A stretch of DNA of 64,000 bases from Hygrophila difformis. Lineage: Eukaryota > Streptophyta > Magnoliopsida > Lamiales > Acanthaceae. The translations under genes were made by a program, and so were the position numbers. Location: contig JAOANR010000011.1 of assembly GCA_030278955.1 (NCBI GenBank), forward strand, positions 49,277,417 through 49,341,416. Reading direction: 5' to 3'. Positions 11,018 to 21,553 of the stretch are shown here, piece after piece (within the stretch, counting starts at the first letter, position 1; each line of letters begins with the position of its first letter). The notes beneath the pieces were generated by a model. It ran no database searches. It was not told the origin of the DNA and was given only the letters and a program-made list of their open reading frames with translations.

Positions 11018-12472
11018 CTTGATAAGGCACAGAAAATCAAGTCTGGAGGGAATTTCATATTCACTACACCAGAGAGACAACACCAAAGGTTGTCTAACTA
11101 TATGCATAATTCCAGAATTCTCACAAGATTCCCAACACAAGGGTACATGAATAAAAGCAAATTTCAACAGCCTCAATTTTGTTCTGGCCATAAACAACAT
11201 TAATTCCATATTATATAGTAAAAATAATATGCACAGAACGAGTAGACATAGCATCCGGCTCGAACATATTAATCATACTGATCCAAGTCTCAGCAGAAGC
11301 TTTTTGGGCCAGCACACTCCCTCCACAAGGAAAAATATTCCCTGCAAATTCAGTGACTCATGATAAACCATGCTACCTAAAATTCCCAACAAAGCATTAT
11401 GATTGCCAGAAAGTAGGAACACAGAATACTACAACATGAAACATCAAAGTTCAACTAATAAGGCAGAACACAAAACCCAGTGGAAAATGTTCTAGCAAAA
11501 GCAAACAGAGAAAAGAAATAAAACTGCATTGACACATATAACAAAATCACTGACTCTTCAAGCCATCAACAAGCAATCAACATAAACTGCACTGACACAA
11601 AAACAAAGCTGAAGATTTAATAACTCTTCAGTTCACTCAGAATTTGTTTGATGTAGTTGATTTTGCAGCAGTCCAAAAAAGTTTCTTCAATTCAGCATCC
11701 CCGTAGGCGGCATTTTGGAAATTGACCAGGAGATGTCTTGCATAAAACATGATGAAGTCATACATATGGATATTAAAACAAAGTCAGATAGGATGAATAG
11801 CAATTAGTAATTTTTAAAAGCAAAGACATATGGTTGTGCATATCTGGAAGAAATTGCACAAAGTCAGCTGTGAATTCGAAAATTGCATAAAGATATTGCT
11901 GTATGTATGTCAAGTTTTTCTGTATATCCTTTATGAACATTGAGGGATTAAATTGACCAGAGAACACATCTATGATAAAAATAAAATAGAAAGATTTGAT
12001 CTTTTCTTCTTAGATCTCTAGTGTTGCTTTCATAAGTTCTACTTATTATTTTAGAGAGCTTTGAAATATTATCCTTTTCCCCAATGATGGGGCAGTGGGG
12101 CTCAATTTTCCAACCTACTGCAATGCTTACATTGATCCTAAACAAACTTTAGAGATGAACTGCAGATACAGAAACTATGTTTTAACTAACAGATGTTAAA
12201 ATTTATGCAGATACTTTCCCAGAAACTATGCAGCCAGGAAGGAGGATACTTTAAAGATACGGACACACTTGTTAAAATTCAACATATAATGTTATAAGAA
12301 TGCAGGAATGACTTACCTGTATTCAGTCCCCGGGAACTCTTGTCTAATCGTCTAATTCGGCTTGTCGGAGGGGGAAAATCCCGAAAAGGAAAAAAATTTA
12401 CCATAATCCGGAGGGGGGAAATCATTCTCCTCTTGGGGCCTTAACGTCGACCCAATCTTTTCCCATTGCAGC
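11018..12472. repeat. 1.45-kb block present in unit A but missing in unit B
   Basis: Both units share CAATCCCAGGGAGAAAT on the left and CCAGCTTCT(T/C)GACGG on the right, and unit B joins the two directly. Whether this is an insertion in A or a deletion in B cannot be settled here. No terminal inverted repeats were seen at the edges. A short MULE-transposase-like piece lies inside (11637-11760, minus). Confidence 0.7.
11637..11760 (-). pseudogene. MULE transposase-like fragment
   Basis: The minus strand reads FYARHLLVNFQNAAYGD then AELKKLFWTAAKSTT before a stop. This matches the pattern between the second catalytic Asp and the Glu of MULE transposases (RHL-x2-NF-x4-Y-x2-LK-x-LFW-AA-x-(S/A)TT). 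The comparable segment of MULE-1 is near 2740-2830. No other transposase domain was found around it. Confidence 0.45.
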
Positions 12473-12665
12473 CAGCTTCTTGACGGAATTGAAAAGCTTT
12501 ATTCCGAGGCGTTGTGGCGTGCGAGCTTTTCTCGGGAAAGAGGAACAATTTTCACAGAGGCGTCCGAATTGGAGGTCTGGGTGGGGGCGCCATGCGAACT
12601 GGAGGTCTGGGGTAGCAATGGCGTGCGAAATGGAGGCTGGAGCTTATGCGTATCGGGAAGAATAG
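12473..12665 (+). other. Unrecognised exon-like GC-rich segment
   Basis: This short GC-rich stretch contrasts with its AT-rich surroundings and is shared with unit B (56094-56250). It is open in more than one frame on both strands, and I do not recognise any product. In unit A a partial repeat (GAACTGGAGGTCTGGG) is duplicated inside it. Confidence 0.3.
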
Positions 12666-12839
12666 GTGGCCATTAATTAGGTCACCTATTCAATTTATAA
12701 TATGTTTTTTGTTATTATATGTGAGGCTAAATGGGTCAATCCGTGCTCCTCTGTCCGGAAGCTGGCCATTAATTAGGTCTCATCAATTGAATATTGGTTA
12801 ATAGTTAATAGTACTATTGTTTAATCAACTAGTAAGTAA

Positions 12840-12910
12840 TCATTTGTGTGATTTGGGCTCCCACACACCTTTGTCGACACATGAGTGTAACTGTTTACAA
12901 AAAAAAACTA
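12840..12910 (+). mobile_element. SINE 3'-end fragment
   Basis: The sequence TTTGTGTGATTTGGGCTCCC, followed after about 35 bases by an A-run, resembles the tail of the tRNA-derived SINE at 21282-21448 (TTTGTGTGGTTTGGGCTTCC). The 5' part with the tRNA promoter is missing. The same piece is in unit B (about 56600-56670). Confidence 0.4.
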
Positions 12911-13120
12911 ATAAGTTATCCGTTGAGACTCGACGGACATAATTATATATTTTATATAACATATATACTTATATATTATAAAGTAATAATAAAGTATATT
13001 TTGAATAATAAAAAAAGGTGTAATGATTTTATATATATATTCGAAAGAGAATATATATGATAATATAATTTAATTATTTTTAAAATTAACCAAGAAATCA
13101 TATCATATCGTCTTCTTTAA

Positions 13121-13691
13121 GTTACCCTTTCTTTCTTTCTTTTTTTTTTTTTGAGAAAAAAGCTTGTTATACCTTTCAAAACCAAAAGTTGGAGTACATC
13201 ATTACAAATAAGAAGCCAAAACGCAACAGCAAACTAAAAGCATCATGCTCTGGAACAATAAAGTGACAAACCGCATCGGTGATCGCCAGTGTTCTCCAAA
13301 GTCCAATCCAATCACATGTTACAGAATAAGAGCAAAGCAGCATCGACGTAGTGCAACATCAGCAGCTATCGAATCAAGGACAACCAACCCACAATTTGGT
13401 GAAGGCCTGTGTAGTGTAGGGCAAACCAGGACCGCATCCTTTTGGAAGAAATCCAGGGAATGTGTTTCGGATGAGCTTTCGTAAGGCTGCTTGTGGACAT
13501 GAAACAGGAACTCTAAAACATCCTTTTGACCATCCCTTAGCGCATATCGGCTCACGCGCAAAACAGTATCCTAAGCTTGCTTTAGGTATACATCTCCCCT
13601 GCAAAATACTCAAATCCAGCGCAAAGAAAACATAGGGGTATTGGAAGGGTTAGGGAAGGTCTCAGGTGGTTACCCTTTCTTTCTTTCTTTT
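13121..13691 (-). mobile_element. 5'-truncated LINE-like insertion with long target-site duplication
   Basis: An insert of about 525 bp (13144-13668) lies between two copies of GTTACCC(TTTC)n, at 13121-13143 and 13669-13691. The T-run at its left edge is the poly(A) tail of an element on the minus strand. The long direct repeat plus A-tail is the mark of target-primed reverse transcription. No intact reading frame remains, so the family is inferred. Unit B carries the same insertion at 56881-57443, which dates it before the duplication. Confidence 0.75.
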
Positions 13692-13965
13692 GGGAATCAA
13701 CTCATTCCTAAATTCACTCCAAATTGCACATACATTTTGGCAATTGTTGGTGAGTATTTGCTTTCAAATTTGTTTGAACTATCTACTTTGGTCATGCAAA
13801 GCTCGTTTTAAGATTTTGTTGAGTTTGGAGGAAGAAATTTGCATATGCGGATATTTGCTAAGGAGTTGGTTTATTGTGTGATTTAACTGAGAATATTTCT
13901 TCTGTCCACTCAATCAACACATTACTATGTGTATCTCAATTTATTTTGATTTTATAAATAATATT

Positions 13966-13967
13966 AA

Positions 13968-14040
<73 letters not shown>

Positions 14041-14041
14041 T
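13966..14041. repeat. (ATT)n microsatellite
   Basis: This is a near-perfect run of about 25 ATT units. The matching run in unit B (about 57715-57760) is much shorter and interrupted by GTT, so the array has changed length since the duplication. Confidence 0.97.
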
Positions 14042-14696
14042 TATCTTTTAAGGTTTTGATAAAGATTTGCAATTCCATTTATTCAAATTATATGCTCCAC
14101 GAAAAAAAAATTATATGCTGCGCAAAAAGAAAATTATTCAAATTATATATTCATACAATCTAAACAAATCTATTAAAAATCGATCCAAATATATGGAGTA
14201 TACATTAGTATAAACTTTGTTATATAAATTTACTAGTTCAATTATTCAAAACATCCCAAGAATTCTGAGATTTATTTGTAAAATAGTAATAAATTTATCG
14301 GTGGGTTCGGAAATACCCGAGAATCGAATCAGAAAAATTGGATGCGGAACTGACCCGTTGCCATCGCTAAGGACGGCAATGGGTCTACGTCAGACCCGGA
14401 GCCGAACCAGGAAGCGATCCAAACCCGACACAATTCCATCCGCATTTACCCGAAAACGGACCAAATACAAATAAATTGGGACAACACAATTATCATACTA
14501 TATCATATATATATATAGAAATATAGAAATAGAAATAAAAATAAAACAATCTAATGTTCATTTTTTTTGGCCGATTTTTCAATAAAATATAAATAATTGG
14601 GGATACAAATATAGATTACAAATCTAATTATTCAAAAACTTAAAAATCTAATCTAACAAGAACTTTTAATTGGATACTTTTATGTGCAGTCTGCAC

Positions 14697-14704
14697 TATA
14701 AATA
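14697..14704 (+). promoter_or_regulatory. TATA box of SWEET A2
   Basis: TATAAATA lies about 100 bases upstream of the first candidate ATG of A2 (14803). The spacing suits a plant core promoter with a short 5' leader. The same box is kept in unit B at 58413-58420, where the gene behind it is cut off by a LINE. Confidence 0.6.
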
Positions 14705-14802
14705 CTTGATTATACCTACCGGCTTCTTCCCCTCTTCATTGATTTCATTCCGATTTCCCTCGAGCCAACGTACAGCTTCGATTTCTTTGCTGCCGACTTA
14801 TT

Positions 14803-16150
14803 ATGCGAATCATGCAAATTCCGATCCAAGACTATTTGGTGTTTGTAGGTACAATTAATTATATATTGTGATGTGTTTTGTTTATTTTATTTTTCATGGA
14901 TGATCTAGTTGTTATTAATTAATTCAGTTATCACGTCTCATTCTCATATTACTATTAAAAACTTGCTCATAAAGAGACAATATTAAGAAAGTTTGAGAAC
15001 GAATGAATCCACTAATTAATTGTATTGAGACAATTTGATCACCGGAACTGTTGCTCCCAACATTTTTAGAATTTGATAAATTGGTAAATTGGGGTTGGTA
15101 AGTTGTCACATGAGATCTATTGTTTCACATATATGCGAATTCACTATTTTTCTATTTCTTTTTTATTTTTTATTTTTCCGTAGGGAATGTCACTACATTA
15201 GTTCTCTTTTTCTCCCCGTGGTAATATTTCTTCCTTCTCTTTATCTCTTCAATTATAATACATTAATTTCATAATTATAGTTGGATATTGTATGTGTGGC
15301 ATAAATTATGCTGAATCTTTCTTTTGAAATTTTAGCCCAACATTTTGGAGGATTATGAAAAAGAAAGACACGGAGGAGTTTCACCCATATCCTTACTTGG
15401 CCACTATAATCAATTGCGTTATGTGGATCTTCTATGGCTTACCATTTGTTCATCCACATAGCACTCTTGTGATCATAATCAACTCTGTTGGCCTCTTTCT
15501 GCATACCTGTTATCTTTTTATATATTTTCTTTTATTATACATGCCTACAGTATCGTTGGCTCATTCTCATAATCATTTATATCGCCAACATGTTGTTGTG
15601 CCTCATCATTGGGATCATATTGGCTTTAGCCAAAACGCATGCAAAAAGGTCAATGGTTATGGAGATTTTCTGTATTATATTTGGAATCATTATGTATGGT
15701 TTCCCTTTATCTATTATTGTAAGTGCCAACTGCTCACTCATATATTTTGAATGTTGTTTTAAATAATCAAATATTATATCCATTCTAATGCCCGTGGCTA
15801 TCTCAATTCACAGGGACACATAATCAAAACAAAGAGTGTTGAATTCTTGCCCTTCTGGCTTTGCCTAGCTGGTTTCTGCAATAGTATTATTGGGGCTGCT
15901 TCTGCTTTTCTTGTGTTGGACCCTTACCTTTCTGTAAGTCTATTTCACCCATTCACTGGTTCTTTTTATCTCATTCATTATTTACTTGTTTTAACGTGTG
16001 AACTACAGTAGTATAATGTTTAAATTGTCATTGTAGATCTTACATGGAGTTGGAGCAATATCGGGCCTCATCCAACTATATACATATTCATATTTCTCTT
16101 ACCTAAAGAAGGTTGCAGACCAAAACGATACCAAGCTAGTGGAGTTCTAG
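14803..16150 (+). pseudogene. SWEET (MtN3/saliva) sugar transporter A2, frameshifted
   Basis: Exon 1 is 14803-14848 (ATG at 14803 or 14812), ending in phase 1. Exon 2 is 15184-15217 (GNVTTLVLFFSP), and exon 3 starts at 15336 with [20 protein letters not shown]. Exons 3 and 4 are now one block, 15336-15718. The 3' end of exon 3 and nearly all of intron 3 are gone, leaving only TATTATACATGCCTACAG before exon 4 ([15 protein letters not shown]). This junction puts exon 4 out of frame, so the protein breaks after the first MtN3 repeat. Exon 5 is 15814-15933 (KSVEFLPFWLCLAGF) and exon 6 is 16037-16150, with the stop TAG at 16148. Everything else still looks usable: splice sites are intact and there is no other stop. 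The GLPFVHPHS motif favours a clade II type SWEET. Confidence 0.85.
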
Positions 16151-16316
16151 AACACCAAGTATATAATGCATATTAGCTTCTCACCTTCTGGACATGAAGG
16201 GGGTATATAGCAATAAACTATTAGTTGTTTTTTTTTTTTTTGAGGACCAAACTCCAAACAATTATATAAGGCAAAGTCAACAAAGGTTACATGATGCATT
16301 ATTACACTATACAATA

Positions 16317-16353
<37 letters not shown>

Positions 16354-17882
16354 GGAGTGGCACCATATGCCTGTCTACAAACAATTACACACCCCTCTGC
16401 AGCAGCTATTTGTCCACTACTTATAATGGAAAATATCCAATGCATCTGGTCACCCCCCCACCCCATAAACACCTGCAATTGAACTCCATTCCCCACCTAA
16501 CAAAATCACATGGACCTTCCCCTCTTTCTAATCCCCCCTTTTTCCCTTGTTCCAATCCAAACCCCTCTTTTTTTTTTTTTTTTTACAGAAATCAGAATCA
16601 ATGCATTTTCTAATTATGCCAAGATTTCCATTTAAGAATGAAACAAGTCCTTTTCAATTGAGTAAAAACACCAAATGGTAAATAAATAATTGTTTGTTTA
16701 CCAATTGGCTTGCAATTAGTAGGATCACCAATAATTGATGGGAACGCTGCCCCCTCTTCCTCCTACTCCTCCTCCTCCTCCTCCATTGTTGGAATGGTTG
16801 TGGAAACCTGTTGTTATTCTCTGTTTCTTGGCAAGTTGAGATTCTTGATGGCTTTGTTTTGCAGTACATGAGCCCTGGTTTACTTATTCTGCCTGGTTTT
16901 GTCTCAAATTTCCCTTTATTGGGGTGGAAAAACATGAAGCAAGATTTTCATGGGCTTCATTTGGTGATGATTTTTTATCATCAATGCATTCAGTGGCATG
17001 ATATAAAAAAACCCATAATTATGAATTTATCCCATATTATATTATTCTTGTAATTTAAATTCGATATATATATATATATATATATATCATAGATTTAGCT
17101 TTTGTGTGGATTTCATGGCATGAATTGAGCTTAATCTTATAATAAATGAATACAGAAAATTTTGAACTCATTTGATAGGCACGAGGATTTCTTGGCATAA
17201 AATTGAACTTGTAATTAATATGTGTGGCTTATAACTGAACATGCAGAAAGGATCAAAATTTTGAACTCACTTGATTAGTATGAAGGTGGAAACATAGTGC
17301 GTTTGGTTATTTTTCTTTTAATTTATTTCAATTCCATCCTAATTTTATTTTGCCTCATTCAGTCCTCTAAGTTCACCTATTTTTCTAAATCTTTCTTAAT
17401 TCACTATATTCCTATAAATTAGCACAATAAACAAATTGTGGGATCAACAGAACCCGTACAATATTCAAAATAAACTTAGAGGACCTGTACAATATTCAAA
17501 ATAATTGTGTTTTGTTAATTTATAGGATTAAATTGAATTATGAAAGATTGGACAAAAATTAGTATACTTAGAGGACCGAATAAGGCAAAATAAAATTTTA
17601 GGACAAAATTGGAATACAAAAAACAATTTTAAAAAAGAAAAGGTCCAAATGTGTTATATTTCCTTATGGAAGGTTTCGCGGCATGCAATTCAACTTATAT
17701 TATGTGTTGTTTACACCTGAACATAGAGAATGATCAAACTTTTGAACTCATTTGATAAGGATGATTTTTTTTTATTTTTTTTATTTTTTTTTATTTTTTA
17801 TCGTTCTATCTTTTTTGTATACTCTCAATTTGTGCACTTGAATTTAAGCACCGGCAGCAGACATATAATTATTGGAAAAAAA
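16151..17882. other. Intergenic DNA, no gene seen
   Basis: The stretch holds dinucleotide TA runs (about 16318-16350 and 17064-17088), T-runs, and a CTC-rich run at about 16755-16780. Frames around 16654-17053 are open on both strands but show no recognisable domain. I see no support for a gene. Confidence 0.5.
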
Positions 17883-17923
17883 ATATCATTGGTCCCATAA
17901 ATTTTCCGAATTTCGATTTCAGT

Positions 17924-17958
<35 letters not shown>

Positions 17959-18565
17959 AGGAAAGATGGTTTTATTCCATAGAGTAGTTTAAAATTGGAA
18001 TACTACCATGTTACAAACCAAACTGAGAAATAGACCCCTGAGGAGAAACAGGTCCATCAAAATCCTAACAGCGAAAGTAACGTACAGACCAAAAGCAAAA
18101 GCTGCTAAACAAAAATGAGCAAAAGTGGGCATCTACACGACTACACCTTCCAATTCCATGTTTGGGACAGGTTTCCGGAGCTCCATACAGTCAAGTCAAG
18201 TAATGCAAGCAGCATCAGCACACCTAGTTACCACAGCATCAAGAGTTTGCAGCAGCATCAATCCTATATTAATTTGATTAACACAATCAGTCCATTATTT
18301 ATGCTAATTTTTGCATAATCCGTCCCAAACCCCCTTAATGATGCTTCTTTGCTAACTTGGCGTAGGATTATGCACAGTAATCATATTGCCACATCATGCC
18401 ACATCAGCATAATCATGCGCCACATTAGCAAAAAAACGTCATTAAGGGGGTTTGAGACGGATTATGCAAAAATTAGCATAATAATGGACGGGTTGTGTTA
18501 ATCAAATTAATAAGGATTGAAATTGAAATTTGGAAAATTTATGGGACCAACGGGGTTTTTTTTTT
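17883..18565. mobile_element. Foldback MITE, interrupted by a second insertion
   Basis: The left arm (TTGGTCCCATAAATTTTCCG at 17889, continuing after the insert at about 18255 with TTAATTTGATTAACACAATC) is inverted at the right (about 18440-18560, ending GGAAAATTTATGGGACCAAC). The arms pair over about 190 bases with few mismatches. Examples are the paired AAACCCCCTTAATGA and GCTAATTTTTGCATAATCCG motifs. The loop lies near 18360-18420. It has no coding capacity and the superfamily is not clear from the ends. Confidence 0.75.
17930..18255 (-). mobile_element. Truncated retroelement nested in the foldback MITE
   Basis: The insert splits the left arm of the foldback element. TCCTATAT lies on both sides (about 17922 and 18251) and looks like a short target duplication. 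Read on the minus strand it ends with a 3'-UTR-like stretch (TGGAATAAAACCATCTTTCC) and an AT tail. It may be a LINE 3' end, but no protein motif remains. Confidence 0.4.
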
Positions 18566-19254
18566 ATCCCTATAATTATGTGTAGTTTGATTAATTAAAT
18601 GAATTGAATTGGACTATCTTTTCAATTTTTTTTTTCTCCTAGCCCCATGAGGGCTGTCAAGCCAGAAAAAAAAAACTACTCTTATACATCCCAGAAAATC
18701 ATATCATTATGAAATTTGTGATGATGGTGCATTCAATAATACTTTTGGCATAATTATTTCTAAATTTTAATTCACATGAGTATTTTCTTATATATTTTTT
18801 AATTTAATTTTGAAATATCTACATCGTTGTGAAATTTATAATTTCTCAAGGCGTTAAGGTGAATCAATATTAATTGAATCAATATTAATAATTAATTACC
18901 TTGTGCAATTGTGATTTCATGTCTTTTATTTGCATATGTATTGCATAATAGTCGTGAGTAGAAAGTCTTTTATCTTTCATATTTTATTTTTTCTCTTTTT
19001 AGACTATTGTTTATAGTATAATATTTTTTCAAAGTACTAAATTGTGTACATAAATTATTGGTAGTGACATATTGTCTATTACTCATTTATTATACAATGT
19101 ATACATGTATTAATATAATGCTTAAAATAGTTTATGGAGCTTGGGGAATACAATTGACATAATATAATAAAATTGAACAATTTTATTTGTTAAATTCGAT
19201 TTTTTATTCATATTTTTCACATTCCCGCCCATTGGGAGGGGGTAGTACGAGTTT
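18566..19254. other. AT-rich intergenic DNA with a Helitron-like hairpin
   Basis: No gene is seen. At 19224-19241 the sequence CCCGCCCATTGGGAGGGGG can form a short hairpin. A sister motif with a perfect stem occurs at 29636-29652. Such GC hairpins near TA-rich ends occur at Helitron 3' termini, but a CTRR end is not present. Confidence 0.35.
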
Positions 19255-20210
19255 GTACAATAGTAACAAATTTACCTATAGGTTCGGCCGAATCAGACCC
19301 GGTTTGGATTGGGGGTCTTGGTTCTTGAAAATTTGTACTAAGAATTGACCCGTTGCCATCCATAAGACCATCTCCATCCATCCATCTCACCCTTTAGATC
19401 AACCTCCATGTCACCATTTAATTAAAAAAAATTTAAAAAGTTAAAAAAATGATTGAGCAAGAAATAGCTAGGTCGACCAAATTATAAATCCAACCACTTC
19501 GTCCCTTGTGGTCTCATCTTCCTTGACCAATGGGATGGGGACATTTGTCTCCTTCCCATTGGTCAACTAAACTTTTTAAAAACTTCTATTAAAATTATTA
19601 TATTTTTCATGTTTTAAAATAAAAATAAATAAAAAAATATACCAAATTTTATAACTTTTCATTCTCTACAAATAGAGACTACTCTTGCTATATTTTTATT
19701 AAATACATAATATATCAATCTTGATATATTTAACCAATTTTAGAATTTATATAATATAAAAATAAAGAAAAAATATATTAATACTTTAGTTTTTTTATAC
19801 TTTATAAATAAGATAAATATTTTATATTTTTGATCATTAATTTTTTAATATCTCAATATAATTTTAAATATATAAATTAAAAGAATTATATATAATATTG
19901 TGGTTGGATGGTTGGGTGATTATTGATAAAGTATGTAGATTTGGGTGGTTGGGTTGGGATAAATATTGATGAGTTAGAAGATAGAGAGAAATTAATTAAA
20001 TAATGAAATGGTTGGATGGTTGGGTGGTTGAGGTGGTCATTGATAATGATAGCCTAAGGGCACAAATGGGTCTTATAGGTAAGACCCAGAGCAGAACCGA
20101 ACCCAAGCTTCGACTGGGTCTTAGGTTTTGCAGGAAGCGATCCAACCCTGACACATTGCATTCTACATTTACCCGAAAATGGACCAAATACAAATAATTC
20201 GGACAAAACG
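19255..20210 (+). repeat. Upstream region of SWEET copy C, duplicate of about 14290-14480
   Basis: Motifs from upstream of A2 recur here in the same order: GACCCGTTGCCATC at about 19347, then the GGAAGCGATCCAA and TTTACCCGAAAA motifs near 20130-20175. The two halves are separated by a MITE (19366-20054). The TATA box and exons 1-2 of A2 have no counterpart downstream; that part was replaced by AT-rich DNA. Confidence 0.7.
19366..20054. mobile_element. PIF/Harbinger-like MITE with TAA flanks
   Basis: The uninserted paralogous site near 14361-14375 reads CCATCGCTAAGGACG. Here the sequence runs CCATCCATAA, then about 690 bases, then GCCTAAGGGC. TAA therefore flanks the insert on both sides (19363-19365 and 20055-20057). 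The ends are weakly inverted (GACCATCTCC versus GGCTATCATT). It has no coding capacity. The 3-bp TAA/TWA target fits PIF/Harbinger. Confidence 0.65.
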
Positions 20211-20412
20211 ATTATTTCATCCATCCATTTAAAAAGTTCCATTTGGACTTTTAACACTGTTCATTATGCATGTTTAACCTAAATTTTTTCCAGTTATATT
20301 TTAAAAAAATTCATGTGGAATCTTGTTGGATTCATCATTTCACATAGTTTTAAAATATATAGTTTTTTTAAAAATAATTTTTATATTTTTAAAAATATAA
20401 AATATATTTTTT

Positions 20413-21104
20413 ATAGCACTCTTGTGATCATAATCAACTCTGTTGGCCTCTTTTTGCATACCTGTTATCTTTTTATATTTTTTTATTATACATGCCTACA
20501 GTATCGGTGGCTCATTCTCATAATCATTTATATCGCCAACATGTTGTTGTGCCTCATCATTGGGATCATATTGGCTTTAGCCAAAACGCATGCAAAAAGG
20601 TCCTTGGTTATGGAGATTTTCTGTATTATATTTGGAATCATTATGTATGGTTCCCCTTTATCTATTATTGTAAGTGCCAACTGCTCACTCATATATATAT
20701 ATATGAATGTTGTTTTAAATAATCAAATACTATATCCATTCTAATGCACGTGGCTATCTCAATTCACAGGGACACATAATCAAAACAAAGAGTGTTGAAT
20801 TCTTGCCCTTCTGGCTTTGCCTAGCTGGTTTTTGCAATAGTATTACTGGGGCTGCTTGTGCTTTTCTTGTGTTGAACCCTTACCTTTCTGTAAGTCTATT
20901 TCACACATTCACTGTTGTTTTTATCTCATTCATTATTTACTTGTTTTAACGTGTGAACTACAATAGTATAATGTTTAAATTGTCATTGTAGATCTTACAT
21001 GGAGTTGGAGCAATATTGGGCCTCATCCAACTATATACATATTCATATTCTCTTACCTGGAAAAGGTTGCAGACCAAAACGACACCAAGCTAGTGGAGTT
21101 CTAG
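20413..21104 (+). pseudogene. SWEET copy C, 5'-truncated and frameshifted paralogue of A2
   Basis: Similarity to A2 starts abruptly in the middle of exon 3 (GCACTCTTGTGATCATAATC). Exon 3/4 is fused as in A2 (20413-20669), but a 4-base difference at the junction keeps it in one frame ([13 protein letters not shown] into [10 protein letters not shown]). Exon 5 is 20770-20889. Exon 6 (from 20992) has a one-base deletion relative to A2 after YTYSY, so the C-terminus is out of frame. Exons 1-2 and the start of exon 3 are missing. Splice sites of the remaining exons are intact. Confidence 0.85.
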
Positions 21105-21281
21105 AACACACGTATATAATGCATATTTAGCTTCTCACCTTCTGGACATGAAAGGGGTATATAGTAATAAACTATTAGTTGTTAGTTGTTTTATGTAAAA
21201 AAAAACCCATAATTATGGTATTTATCCCATATTATATTATTCTTATGATTTAAATTGGATATATATATATAATATAAATAT

Positions 21282-21448
21282 GGGGTTGGGGATTTACTCT
21301 GGTGGTCAAGTCATCCGTCTCCCAACCATAGGTTTGGGGTTCGATCCCCACTAGGCCCCCTATCTCTCCCTTTTATCTCCTTTGCAATTTGTGTGGTTTG
21401 GGCTTCCACGACTTTCCTAGCATATATAGGCTATTCTGCAAAAAAAAA
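21282..21448 (+). mobile_element. tRNA-derived SINE
   Basis: A pol III A-box-like stretch (TGGTGGTCAAGT at about 21299) and a clear B box (GGTTCGATCC at 21338-21347) are followed by a pyrimidine-rich region and an A-run at 21440-21448. This is the usual plan of a plant SINE. It lies directly upstream of the truncated exon 3 of SWEET copy D. Confidence 0.75.
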
Positions 21449-21553
21449 TTAGTTAAAATTTCCAACAAAAGAAATCGGGTAATCAATCAATTACTTTACT
21501 TTTTTTAAAAAAAAATATTTTTACTATATACTAACAAAACTTTATCATTGTAG

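Larger units (their letters stand above)
6763..14933. repeat. Segmental duplication unit A (partner 51525-58649)
   Basis: The two units are collinear and nearly identical to the eye over most of their length, including introns and intergenic DNA. Shared contents in order are a Stowaway MITE, an SMC4 relic, a SWEET gene, a SINE tail, a truncated LINE, an ATT microsatellite and the promoter of a second SWEET. Main differences: unit A has about 1.45 kb (11018-12472) absent from unit B. Unit B has about 220 bp at 52080-52300 and about 150 bp near 56250-56415 that A lacks. The ATT run is longer in A. The match ends at 14933/58649, where unit B is interrupted by a LINE. Confidence 0.93.

Noticed and set aside
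13927..14163. Plus-strand frame rich in Ile
   Set aside because: It is only the ATT microsatellite translated.
16654..17053. Overlapping open frames on both strands near a CTC-rich run
   Set aside because: No homology recognised and no matching splice or promoter signals.
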